DNA of 17,700 nt from CAYTED01 sp964537075 (GCA_964537075.1 CAZIBB010000018.1:1-17700), one strand, 5' to 3'. Counted from the stretch's first letter, positions 1-5,895 are shown. Made by a program: numbers and translations. The notes: a model not told the origin generated them from the sequence alone.

Positions 1-1
1 C

Positions 2-535
2 GGTTTCGGCATCTCGCTTGCCTCATTTTTTTGCGGAGAGAGATTGAAGTGTCGATTCCCGGGAGCTGATCTCATGGAAGAAGTTTTGAAAATAGCCAAT
101 GAGAAAAAGCTTTCAGTCTATCTTGCTGTGCAATCGGATGGTCTTTCTTCATACGATGAGGTGAAGGATATTCTTTTAAAACGGTACCCAGGATTACGCG
201 TGGATGGCGAGGATATCGATGTATATCAATTATCTGAATACAAAATACAAAATACAAAATACGATATACTATTTTGTAATTTCGGAGCACCGGACCAAGA
301 ATTATTTCTCGCTGAATTCAAAGCACAAAATACTGATTTACGAATAGGAATGGGTGTTGGTGGATCATTTGATTATCTCACGGGCAAACAAAAACGCGCG
401 CCGAGATGGCTGCGCGTGATGGGGCTTGAATGGGTGTGGCGACTTTTATTTCAGCCGTCACGCATCAGACGCATCTGGAACGCGGTAGTCGTTTTCTTGT
501 TTAAAGTGATAAAAAGTGCCATACTGAAGCCATAA
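2..535 (+). CDS. WecG/TagA/CpsF family glycosyltransferase, 5' end outside window
   Basis: This is the C-terminal part of a glycosyltransferase of the WecG/TagA/CpsF family. These enzymes transfer a UDP-activated amino sugar to a lipid-linked carrier during assembly of cell-wall polymers or surface polysaccharide, on the inner face of the membrane. The frame is open to the left edge and already reads GFGISLASFF, which fits the family core just after its conserved DG motif, so the true start lies upstream; the first ATG inside the window (from base 74) would cut into the fold. Seen directly: PGADLM, the FGAPDQE motif (GxPxQE type), GVGGSFDYLTG, and the typical RAPRWLRVMGLEWVWRLL tail followed by basic residues. 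A heptamer tract (acaaaat) encodes YKIQNTKY in the middle and looks like a lineage-specific insertion. gltX follows 18 bases later on the same strand. Family assignment is confident; the sugar is unknown. Confidence 0.9.
   Translation, partial: GFGISLASFFCGERLKCRFPGADLMEEVLKIANEKKLSVYLAVQSDGLSSYDEVKDILLKRYPGLRVDGEDIDVYQLSEYKIQNTKYDILFCNFGAPDQELFLAEFKAQNTDLRIGMGVGGSFDYLTGKQKRAPRWLRVMGLEWVWRLLFQPSRIRRIWNAVVVFLFKVIKSAILKP
237..262 (+). repeat. heptanucleotide tandem repeat (acaaaat) inside the glycosyltransferase
   Basis: Three exact acaaaat units (240-246, 247-253, 254-260) plus partial units on both sides. A further single acaaaatac lies at 325-333 in the same gene. The tract is translated as part of EYKIQNTKYD. 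Period 7 is seen directly. Confidence 0.9.
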
Positions 536-553
536 CTTTTCGATTTTTAATGT

Positions 554-2092
554 ATGGAAAATAAAGTGCGCGTCCGTTACGCGCCGTCACCGACGGGGTA
601 TATGCATGTCGGAAATTTTCGGACAGCATTGTATGATTATCTTTTTGCCAAAAAACAAAGTGGGGAGTTCGTTTTGCGAATTGAGGATACGGACCAGTCT
701 CGACTGATAGAGGGCGCGACTGAACGCCTACTCATCACGCTTGAACAGATGGGTGTTCATCATAATGAAGGTGTATTTCTTGAAAATGGCAAAATTGTGC
801 AGAAGGGAGATTTCGGTCCGTATATTCAGTCGGAGCGATTGGAGTTGTACAAAAAATATGCCGATGAATTGATATCAAAGAAAAAAGCATATCATTGTTT
901 CTGTACTGCAGAGCGATTGACCGCGATGCGTGATGAGCAAGTGAAGAACAAGCAAGCGCCGAAGTACGATAGACAATGTCGCTCCCTTTCCAATGAAGAA
1001 ATTTCGAAACGGAAAGTTGCTGGCGAGCCATATGTGATTCGAATGATTGTTCCTGATGATCGGGAGGTGATGTTTGCTGATCTCGTTCGTGGTGATGTGA
1101 AATTTCATACGCGGGATGTGGATGATCAGGTACTCATGAAGTCGGATGGATTTCCGACCTATCACTTGGCGGTGGTCGTCGATGATCATCTGATGAACAT
1201 CACACATGTTATTCGTGGTGAGGAATGGCTTTCGAGTACGCCGAAACACATTCTTTTGTACGAAGCGTTCGGGTGGAGTGCTCCGCAATTTGCACATCTC
1301 CCACTCCTTCTCAATACTGATAAATCAAAACTCTCGAAACGACAGGGTGATGTGGCAGTGGAGGATTATCTCGCGAAGGGATACCTCTCGGAGACGCTCA
1401 TTAACTTCGTCGCGCTCCTGGGATGGAATCCGGGGCAGGGGAATACGCAAGAAATTTTTTCTTTGGAAGAGCTTTCAAAAAAGTTCGCTTTGGAGCAGGT
1501 AAGCAAAAGTGGTGCGGTATTCGATTTAAAAAAACTCGACTGGCTGAATGGTGAATATATCAAGCGATTATCGGCGGATGAGTTGTATGATAGAGCGTTG
1601 CCATTTCTTGAAACAAAAGATTTTTTTCAGAAATGGAGCATGGAGCATGGAGCATGGAGTGCGGAAGAAAAACAAGCATTTGTAAAAAGAGTGCTCGCAA
1701 TCGAGCGGGAGCGACTTGCCAAACTTTCGGATGTCGGTGAGCAGAACCTCTTTTTCTTCGCCGCTGATTTGATCTATGATGCGAAGAAATTGAATTGGAA
1801 AGAGAATACGAACGATATGACGAAGGAATCACTCTCGCGCGCGGAAAAAATTCTTTCGAAACTCTCTCCTGAAGCGTGGTTGAGTAAAGATGCTTTGGAA
1901 AAAGTATTGATGGATGCGGCAGGGGAGCCCGCCTACGGGAATGAGGCGGGTAAAAACCGGGGAGACTTCCTCTGGCCACTTCGCTTCGCACTGACTGGTG
2001 CTGATAAATCGCCGTCGCCTTTCGATTGTGCTTGGGTGCTTGGCAAGGCAGAGTCGTTGAAACGGATTCAAAAGGCCATTCGGTCGCTCTAG
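554..2092 (+). CDS. gltX: glutamyl-tRNA synthetase
   Basis: Class I aminoacyl-tRNA synthetase that charges tRNA-Glu with glutamate in the cytoplasm. If this organism lacks GlnRS, as many bacteria do, it may also mischarge tRNA-Gln for amidation by GatCAB; that part is inference. The N-terminus carries RYAPSPTG followed by the HIGH-like motif MHVGN (about residues 17-21) and RIEDTDQSR. The KMSKS-like motif is KLSKR at residues 259-263. At 512 residues it is close to the usual bacterial length. The C-terminal anticodon-binding part contains an odd WSMEHGAWS stretch (about residue 360) made by a heptamer DNA repeat, and a second low-similarity stretch near residue 455 (GEPAYGNEAGKN). No Shine-Dalgarno sequence is visible before the ATG; the gene may be read through from the glycosyltransferase 18 bases upstream. 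A strong terminator follows at 2111. Confidence 0.97.
   Translation: MENKVRVRYAPSPTGYMHVGNFRTALYDYLFAKKQSGEFVLRIEDTDQSRLIEGATERLLITLEQMGVHHNEGVFLENGKIVQKGDFGPYIQSERLELYKKYADELISKKKAYHCFCTAERLTAMRDEQVKNKQAPKYDRQCRSLSNEEISKRKVAGEPYVIRMIVPDDREVMFADLVRGDVKFHTRDVDDQVLMKSDGFPTYHLAVVVDDHLMNITHVIRGEEWLSSTPKHILLYEAFGWSAPQFAHLPLLLNTDKSKLSKRQGDVAVEDYLAKGYLSETLINFVALLGWNPGQGNTQEIFSLEELSKKFALEQVSKSGAVFDLKKLDWLNGEYIKRLSADELYDRALPFLETKDFFQKWSMEHGAWSAEEKQAFVKRVLAIERERLAKLSDVGEQNLFFFAADLIYDAKKLNWKENTNDMTKESLSRAEKILSKLSPEAWLSKDALEKVLMDAAGEPAYGNEAGKNRGDFLWPLRFALTGADKSPSPFDCAWVLGKAESLKRIQKAIRSL
1633..1659 (+). repeat. heptanucleotide tandem repeat (atggagc) inside gltX
   Basis: Three exact atggagc units (1633-1639, 1640-1646, 1647-1653) and a fourth partial unit (1654-1659). 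Translated in frame as part of KWSMEHGAWSAEE. Same period as the repeats at 240 and 4405 but a different unit. Confidence 0.9.
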
Positions 2093-2110
2093 GGACATAT
2101 CGGAGAAATG

Positions 2111-2145
2111 AAAAAAGCCCGGAGAAATTCCACGGGCTTTTTTTT
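2111..2145. terminator. bidirectional rho-independent terminator between gltX and the convergent small membrane gene
   Basis: Perfect 11-bp stem (2111-2121 with 2133-2143) whose GCCCG core is flanked by A and T runs, so it works in both directions. It sits 18 bases after the gltX stop and 21 bases past the stop of the convergent gene ending at 2167. Confidence 0.9.
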
Positions 2146-2166
2146 GTTGCCAGTCTTTGCTGACGC

Positions 2167-2439
2167 TTATGTTTCGGTGGCTTCGGCAACTTCCATGCGT
2201 TGTGGAGTCTGACGCATTGACCAGAGTACCCACATGGCGATGATGCTTGCCATCGCGGCACAAAGGAAGGATATTATGAGCGCCTCTTCACCGTTATGAA
2301 TGAGAGACACCGTTCCTGCCACATCAAATGCGAGAAAATAGATCAGCCCCCGCATTTCTTGCAGTCGAGTTCCTTCACGGAGCGCGCCCAGTATGTACAG
2401 GGCTACGACCGCGATCAACAAACAACCTTTCAAGACCAT
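2167..2439 (-). CDS. small three-helix membrane protein, unknown function
   Basis: A 90-residue hydrophobic protein that I do not recognise. It has three likely membrane segments at about residues 4-20, 30-46 and 54-74, joined by short charged loops (ALREGTRLQEMR; HNGEE), and a polar acidic tail. The start is chosen at the ATG at 2439 because AAAGGAG lies six bases upstream; the frame runs further upstream to 2532, but that extension would cross the promoter at 2497-2525 and is polar and unlike a leader. It is a single-gene unit with its own promoter, divergent from the M23 peptidase gene and convergent with gltX. A small hairpin lies at the start of its leader. The function cannot be inferred from context. 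Confidence 0.75.
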   Translation of the reverse strand: MVLKGCLLIAVVALYILGALREGTRLQEMRGLIYFLAFDVAGTVSLIHNGEEALIISFLCAAMASIIAMWVLWSMRQTPQRMEVAEATET

Positions 2440-2443
2440 TATC

Positions 2444-2450
2444 TTCTCCT
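2444..2450 (-). promoter_or_regulatory. Shine-Dalgarno AAAGGAG that fixes the start at 2439
   Basis: Minus-strand AAAGGAG about six bases before the ATG at 2439. It decides against the longer reading frame that begins at 2532. Confidence 0.7.
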
Positions 2451-2468
2451 TTGTAAGAGTGCGTGTGT

Positions 2469-2489
2469 TCCCTGATTCGTATTCAGGGG
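2469..2489 (-). other. hairpin in the 5' leader of the small membrane gene
   Basis: Inverted repeat CCCTGA (2470-2475) / TCAGGG (2483-2488) with a 7-base loop and a possible closing G-U pair. It lies almost exactly at the transcription start predicted from the promoter at 2497-2525, so it would form a 5'-terminal stem-loop, possibly stabilising the mRNA, or it could be an operator. Confidence 0.5.
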
Positions 2490-2496
2490 ACAATAC

Positions 2497-2525
2497 ACTA
2501 TAGCACTTCCCGGATAATACGTCAA
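2497..2525 (-). promoter_or_regulatory. sigma70-type promoter for the small membrane gene
   Basis: Minus strand TTGACG (2520-2525), 17-base spacer, TATAGT (2497-2502) with a TGC extension. The predicted transcript start is near 2490, giving a leader of about 50 bases with a good Shine-Dalgarno sequence. Confidence 0.75.
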
Positions 2526-2536
2526 GAGCCATTCCG

Positions 2537-2545
2537 TGGTATAAT
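2537..2545 (+). promoter_or_regulatory. extended -10 promoter for the M23 peptidase gene, probably leaderless
   Basis: Plus strand TGGTATAAT (TG at 2537-2538, TATAAT at 2540-2545). No good -35 is seen, as expected for extended -10 promoters. The -10 ends only eight bases before the ATG at 2554, so transcription should start within a base or two of the start codon, and no Shine-Dalgarno sequence exists. Its upstream region overlaps the divergent promoter at 2497-2525. Confidence 0.7.
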
Positions 2546-2553
2546 AGACCAGT

Positions 2554-3819
2554 ATGAAAGCATTATTGAAACAAAAACGAACAAACAGTGTTGTACGGAA
2601 GCGGAGGCTCCTTGTTTTTTCCATTGTCTGCTCTCTTGCTCTCGCCATATCATCAGTATCTTTTGCGGCAACAGAAATCGATAAAAAACAATCTCAGTTG
2701 CAGGATATTATCGATAAAATCAACGCCTACAAAAAAATATCCGATCTCAAAGAGCGACAGCGTTTGAATCTATCGGTACAAATCGAATCTCTCGAAACGC
2801 AGGCGAAAAAGATGGAAGAAAGCATCGCGAAGAATGAGTCGGAATTGACGAGCCTGGAAGGAGAGATGAAAATCCTTCGCGATCGCATCACTGAAAAACA
2901 AATAGCTATCGATCAGCAGAAAGACCTGCTTCTCGATCTTTTCCGTTCCTATTATGTGGATCAGCCAGAAGAAGACTCTTCGCTTTTTTTCTCGGCGGGG
3001 GAAATCGGTTCATTTCTTTTCGCTCAGGAGGCGAGCGCCCAGACGGGAGATCGGATCAGCGTGGCACTGACGAATCTGGAGTCTCTCAAACAATCCATCG
3101 CCGTCGAGTATGACAGTATCGTTGACAAGAAGACCGAGGCCGACACGCTGAAACTGCAGCTTTTGGAACGAAATAATTATCTCGAAAGTGCCAAGGACAA
3201 CAAAGCGGCGCTGCTCGAACAAACGAAACGTGAAGAAAAGAAATATGACAATCTGATCGACAATTTGCAACAGGAGCGGGATGATATCGAGAATGAAATC
3301 AATAATTTGGAAGCAGAGAAGATAGGAGACCTCGATCTGAAGGATTTGCCTGATTTCGGGAAGAGTATACTTATCTATCCGGTGAAAGAATACAGATTGA
3401 CTCAAGGATACGGAAAGACGAAATTTTCGAAAACAGCTTATGCCTCGGGCAAGCATAACGGTATCGACCTCGCTAATAAAACAGGTACGCCTATTTATGC
3501 CGCAGCCGATGGCAAGGTCATCGGTGTCGGGAATAATGGTCGTTATGCATACGGCCGTTGGATTGCTATCGATCATGGCAATGGACTCATAACTCTCTAT
3601 GGCCATCTCAGCTCGCAAGGTGTGTCCAAAGGGAAAAAGGTCTCTAAGGGACAAACGATCGGTGCTATGGGCAATACCGGATACTCAACCGGCCCTCATG
3701 TGCACTTCACGGTATTTTCTTCAAAATCTTACGAGGTTGTCGAGTCTGCGAAGAAGGCTGGTCTCTTCATTCCGGTCGGCGCGACGGTCAATCCGTTCAA
3801 CTATCTTCCGAAGAAATAA
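2554..3819 (+). CDS. secreted coiled-coil murein hydrolase activator/endopeptidase, M23 (LytM) family, EnvC-like
   Basis: An exported peptidoglycan peptidase or peptidase-like activator of 421 residues. Basic N-terminus, then a hydrophobic signal segment at about residues 19-38 ending in SFAAT. Residues about 40-275 are a long Glu/Lys/Gln-rich coiled coil broken by a less helical part (YYVDQPEEDSSLFFSAGEIGSF). The LytM domain occupies about 280-420. Its zinc ligands are all present: H301 and D305 in HNGIDLA, and H384 of the HVHF motif with H382 beside it, so it could be catalytically active, unlike degenerate EnvC proteins. The architecture matches EnvC/NlpD-like or PcsB-like proteins that act in daughter-cell separation; in a single-membrane bacterium it would act on the outer face. 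Monocistronic, leaderless promoter, own terminator. Confidence 0.92.
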   Translation: MKALLKQKRTNSVVRKRRLLVFSIVCSLALAISSVSFAATEIDKKQSQLQDIIDKINAYKKISDLKERQRLNLSVQIESLETQAKKMEESIAKNESELTSLEGEMKILRDRITEKQIAIDQQKDLLLDLFRSYYVDQPEEDSSLFFSAGEIGSFLFAQEASAQTGDRISVALTNLESLKQSIAVEYDSIVDKKTEADTLKLQLLERNNYLESAKDNKAALLEQTKREEKKYDNLIDNLQQERDDIENEINNLEAEKIGDLDLKDLPDFGKSILIYPVKEYRLTQGYGKTKFSKTAYASGKHNGIDLANKTGTPIYAAADGKVIGVGNNGRYAYGRWIAIDHGNGLITLYGHLSSQGVSKGKKVSKGQTIGAMGNTGYSTGPHVHFTVFSSKSYEVVESAKKAGLFIPVGATVNPFNYLPKK

Positions 3820-3847
3820 TCGGGACTCCGCGGGGAATCATAAGGAG

Positions 3848-3882
3848 GGCTGTCTTATTTCGGTTGACAGTCTTTTCTTTTT
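3848..3882 (+). terminator. rho-independent terminator after the M23 peptidase gene
   Basis: Seven-base stem (3848-3854 with 3866-3872, one G-U pair), 11-base loop, then a run of T residues interrupted by one C. Its right arm contains TTGACA, which could be the -35 of the next gene. Confidence 0.75.
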
Positions 3883-3891
3883 GCGTTTAAC
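3864..3891 (+). promoter_or_regulatory. possible promoter embedded in the preceding terminator
   Basis: TTGACA (3864-3869) followed at 16 bases by TTTAAC (3886-3891). The -35 is consensus and lies in the 3' arm of the terminator; the -10 is weak. It would give a leader of about 35 bases carrying the Shine-Dalgarno sequence of the gene at 3934. Confidence 0.4.
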
Positions 3892-3919
3892 TCTATCAAT
3901 CGTCGTTCACTGACAATCG

Positions 3920-3928
3920 AAAGGAGGT
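3920..3928 (+). promoter_or_regulatory. strong Shine-Dalgarno site for the gene at 3934
   Basis: AAAGGAGGT five bases before the ATG at 3934. It is one of the best ribosome binding sites in the window and the main reason for preferring this gene to the overlapping minus-strand frame 3952-4281. Confidence 0.75.
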
Positions 3929-3933
3929 CCTCA

Positions 3934-4296
3934 ATGAAGCGGGAAGAAATATCAGGAAGACAGGGTGTCACGGAAATACCGAAAGAAATCCATCCGGTGA
4001 AAGTTCCGGGATATCCGGGAGCGAATTACGATCTCGGCCGCGCTATCGTAGGCATGCGTTATGACCAGGTAGGCGAAGTGTTTCGCGGTATGCTTGATGG
4101 CCTCTGCGAACAGATCGATAAGGAAGCGAAGCGGGGACGTAGCAAACTCGCGCTGCAATTGTCGAATGTTCGAATCTATCTCAATCTCGTTTTCCTTCAT
4201 TTCGAAAGGGCCTTTCGGATCGGTCGTCCCTACATGCACCATGAGCTCAAACAAGGAAAGGGCGTACCTGAAAACAGGCATGGCGAGACGCAGTGA
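3934..4296 (+). CDS. hypothetical soluble protein, 120 residues
   Basis: I do not recognise this protein. It is basic and soluble, with no signal peptide or membrane segment. The N-terminal third is Pro/Gly-rich (IHPVKVPGYPGANYDLG); the middle and end are predicted helical with mixed charge (GEVFRGMLDGLCEQIDKEAKRGRSK, then a more hydrophobic IYLNLVFLHFERAF). Reality is supported by the strong AAAGGAGGT ribosome binding site and by a strong terminator whose stem begins on the stop codon. It appears to be a stand-alone transcription unit between two terminators. The function is unknown; a small regulatory or nucleic-acid-binding role would fit the charge but is only a guess. Confidence 0.7.
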   Translation: MKREEISGRQGVTEIPKEIHPVKVPGYPGANYDLGRAIVGMRYDQVGEVFRGMLDGLCEQIDKEAKRGRSKLALQLSNVRIYLNLVFLHFERAFRIGRPYMHHELKQGKGVPENRHGETQ

Positions 4297-4336
4297 ATCC
4301 CTTGGAGTCGAAACCGGCTTCCAAGGGATTTTTTTT
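4296..4336 (+). terminator. strong rho-independent terminator overlapping the stop codon
   Basis: Perfect 11-bp stem (4296-4306 with 4320-4330), 13-base loop, then T residues. The first stem base is the last base of the TGA stop at 4294-4296. Confidence 0.9.
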
Positions 4337-4404
4337 ATGTCGTTTTTTCTCCCGATATTCCCCCGACAGTTTTTTCTCTAAAACGGGGGAGAGCGAATTA
4401 AGAA

Positions 4405-4432
4405 ATGATTGATGATTCATGATTGATGATTT
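4405..4432 (+). repeat. heptanucleotide tandem repeat (atgattN), four units
   Basis: Units atgattg, atgattc, atgattg, atgattt at 4405-4411, 4412-4418, 4419-4425 and 4426-4432. Intergenic. Third period-7 tract in the first 4.5 kb. Confidence 0.85.
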
Positions 4433-4605
4433 TCGAATCAGAAAGTTAAAAAAGTAAAAGTAAAAAATAGAAAGAAATAAATTTAGGGGAGAGAGGATCG
4501 CTTTGGACGATTTCGGGATACATGGATGTACCTGGAAAACCATGGATATTTTTTCAAAACAAGCGGGAAGGTCAGGATTTTTAAAAGTGGTATTGAAAAG
4601 CCATT

Positions 4606-4656
4606 CTCTTCCATACTATGTCGCATAAGTTACATTTGACGACATGGTATGGAGAG
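4606..4656. other. long imperfect hairpin in the intergenic region
   Basis: Left arm 4606-4623 (CTCTTCCATACTATGTCG) pairs with right arm 4640-4656 (CGACATGGTATGGAGAG): 17 pairs with one bulged T and one G-U (plus-strand reading), loop of 16 bases. There is no T run on either side, so it is not a standard terminator. It could be a structured small RNA, an operator, or the relic of a small inverted-repeat element. Confidence 0.55.
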
Positions 4657-4742
4657 TCCACCCCAGGCAAAGCCATGGATCTTATCATTATAAAAATAAC
4701 TGCCTTACCATATCCCCTCTCTGATGATCGATATACGCTATA

Positions 4743-4821
4743 AAAAAAGAAAAGGCGTTTGGAGAAAAGTCTATTGACGGTCACATTGTGTCCGTTTTTT
4801 AAACTTTTTCCAAACGCCTCT
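4743..4821 (-). terminator. nested rho-independent terminator for the diguanylate cyclase operon
   Basis: Outer arms 4753-4770 and 4803-4819 pair over 17 bp with one bulged G. The loop carries a second hairpin, ACGG/CCGT and CAC/GTG at 4777-4795 with a T-T mismatch. On the minus strand the stem is followed by a T-rich run (plus-strand A run 4743-4752). It lies 31 bases after the stop of the minus-strand gene ending at 4853. Confidence 0.8.
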
Positions 4822-4852
4822 CGGTGCCACTCTCCTTCCCTATGAGGTTTTT

Positions 4853-5548
4853 CTATGCGACCAGGTACGAAACAGCATTCCGTCCGCCGCGCTTTACCTC
4901 GCGCATCTGTTCGTCGGCCAGGGCTATGCAATTCATGACTGCCTTGGTGAGATCCTTGATCGTTTCCGGCGACACATGCTGATTGAGTGGCAGTTTTTTA
5001 TGGAGACAGCCGATACTCACCGTCCCATGAAGCGCCCCTAGATTGAGACGATGGTCGTTTGACTGATCCACACTCGTTCGGAACTTCTCAGCGAGCTGCC
5101 GAGTAATTTTTTTCGAGGTGTGGATCATGATGACGAGAAATTCGTCGCCTCCGAACCGGATGAGAAGGTCATCAGCCCGGAAGCTTTTTCGGAGCAACTC
5201 GGCAATCGCTCGTATCGCCTCATCTCCCGCCGCGTGACCGAATTGGTCATTGAATGTCTTCAGCCGATCCAGGTCAACGAAAAGCACACTGACCTCGACA
5301 AATTTTTTCGTCCGGGCTTCATGTTGGAGCATTCTCATGATTTTCTGCTCCGCGAAGTCTTGTCGTACCAGCTTCGTCATGAGATCAATTTCACAGAGTT
5401 TCTGCAACTCCTCGTTTTCCTTCCGAAGTTGATGCACTTCAAGGTAGAGGCTGGCTAGAGCAGTATCCTTTTCTGTCAGCAGAGCAATAAGTTTCGCTTC
5501 ACTTATTAGGCAGGATTCCTTCCCTTGCGGATTGGTTTTGTCGTTCAC
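4853..5548 (-). CDS. soluble GGDEF diguanylate cyclase with N-terminal coiled coil
   Basis: Makes cyclic di-GMP from two GTP in the cytoplasm. The 231-residue protein has an N-terminal helical or coiled-coil part (about residues 17-55, LYLEVHQLRKENEELQKL) and one GGDEF domain. Visible motifs are the DLMTKLVRQDF version of the DxLTxLxNR entry motif, VDLDRLKTFND (metal and GTP site), the intact GGDEF signature at 133-137, and a canonical RxxD inhibitory site (RADD, 124-127) exactly five residues before it. Both catalysis and product inhibition therefore look intact. There is no transmembrane segment or PAS/GAF domain. The start is GTG at 5548, after GGGGAGG, overlapping the stop of the upstream small gene (GTGA), so translation is coupled. 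No EAL, HD-GYP or PilZ protein is visible in the window. Complete c-di-GMP signalling is uncommon in reduced Patescibacteria. Confidence 0.93.
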   Translation of the reverse strand: MNDKTNPQGKESCLISEAKLIALLTEKDTALASLYLEVHQLRKENEELQKLCEIDLMTKLVRQDFAEQKIMRMLQHEARTKKFVEVSVLFVDLDRLKTFNDQFGHAAGDEAIRAIAELLRKSFRADDLLIRFGGDEFLVIMIHTSKKITRQLAEKFRTSVDQSNDHRLNLGALHGTVSIGCLHKKLPLNQHVSPETIKDLTKAVMNCIALADEQMREVKRGGRNAVSYLVA

Positions 5549-5742
5549 AGTTGGTTTCCTCCCCTGTTTTGGTTATAGAGTTTGATGGGATCGCCACCGA
5601 ACTTCATCGGTTTCTGGTATTGCTTCAGTTTCTTGGGATATAACTGGTGCAACACGTTGAAGAGCTGGAGAAGTCTCGAAATAATCTGGCGAAGCCGCCT
5701 GTTTTCCGCCTTGAGAAGGGCGATTTGAATCGATTGGTCCAT
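5545..5742 (-). CDS. small leucine-zipper-like coiled-coil protein coupled to the diguanylate cyclase
   Basis: A 65-residue basic protein, not recognised by family. Residues about 7-37 form a likely coiled coil (IALLKAENRRLRQIISRLLQLF) with Leu/Ile at heptad positions, followed by a basic, Pro/Gly-containing tail. The start ATG at 5742 has AAGGAGGT five bases upstream and a near-consensus promoter at 5790-5818. Its stop TGA overlaps the GTG start of the cyclase gene by two bases (GTGA). Since the cyclase also begins with a coiled coil, a physical partnership controlling cyclase dimerisation is a reasonable inference but is not shown by the sequence. Confidence 0.8.
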   Translation of the reverse strand: MDQSIQIALLKAENRRLRQIISRLLQLFNVLHQLYPKKLKQYQKPMKFGGDPIKLYNQNRGGNQL

Positions 5743-5747
5743 AACAA

Positions 5748-5755
5748 ACCTCCTT
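5748..5755 (-). promoter_or_regulatory. full Shine-Dalgarno site for the coiled-coil gene
   Basis: Minus-strand AAGGAGGT, five bases before the ATG at 5742. It is one of the best ribosome binding sites in a window where most genes have none. Confidence 0.8.
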
Positions 5756-5789
5756 ACGAATACGATTTTTAAGACTACTGATTGCGTAT

Positions 5790-5818
5790 ATTGTATACTA
5801 AAATAAACTTTTTGTCAA
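5790..5818 (-). promoter_or_regulatory. near-consensus sigma70 promoter of the coiled-coil/diguanylate cyclase operon
   Basis: Minus strand TTGACA (5813-5818), exactly 17-base spacer, TACAAT (5790-5795). It is the best promoter in the window; the predicted start is near 5783, giving a leader of about 40 bases. Confidence 0.9.
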
Positions 5819-5895
5819 TAATCGTGATGGGCGGTTTTCTGATAGACTAAAAGAAATAATGTGGTCTTCATTTCACTTATCGCTCACTATTTTTT

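Larger units (their letters stand above)
4337..4742. other. intergenic region of about 400 bases with no convincing gene
   Basis: No frame on either strand here has a ribosome binding site or protein-like composition. The content is A/T-rich low-complexity sequence, a G/C hairpin (TCCCCCG 4359-4365 with CGGGGGA 4384-4390), a heptamer repeat (4405-4432), a long hairpin (4606-4656), and two imperfect copies of a stretch ending in ccatggat (about 4531-4551 and 4664-4684). It lies between two terminators pointing at each other, so it may be untranscribed or may hold a small RNA. Confidence 0.6.

Noticed and set aside
237..262. acaaaat tract as part of a CRISPR array or iteron origin
   Set aside because: Units are too short and directly adjacent, lie inside a coding region, and there is no replication gene nearby.
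1560..2263. Two long minus-strand frames (233 and 144 codons) inside and beyond gltX
   Set aside because: They are antisense to a clear GltX and lack protein-like composition; shadows of the codon pattern.
2439..2532. Longer start of the small membrane gene (31 more residues)
   Set aside because: The extension covers the gene's own promoter and ignores the AAAGGAG before the ATG at 2439.
3952..4281. 109-codon frame on the minus strand opposite the 120-residue orphan gene
   Set aside because: No ribosome binding site or terminator in its direction, whereas the plus-strand gene has AAAGGAGGT and a terminator starting on its stop.
4247..4543. 98-codon minus-strand frame rich in Phe/Ile/Ser
   Set aside because: It lies on A/T-rich low-complexity DNA and crosses the plus-strand terminator and heptamer repeat.
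4606..4656. Long hairpin as a rho-independent terminator
   Set aside because: No T run on either strand after the stem.
4581..4931. 116-codon minus-strand frame over the cyclase 3' end
   Set aside because: It runs through the nested terminator and the long hairpin, overlaps the cyclase gene and has unnatural composition.
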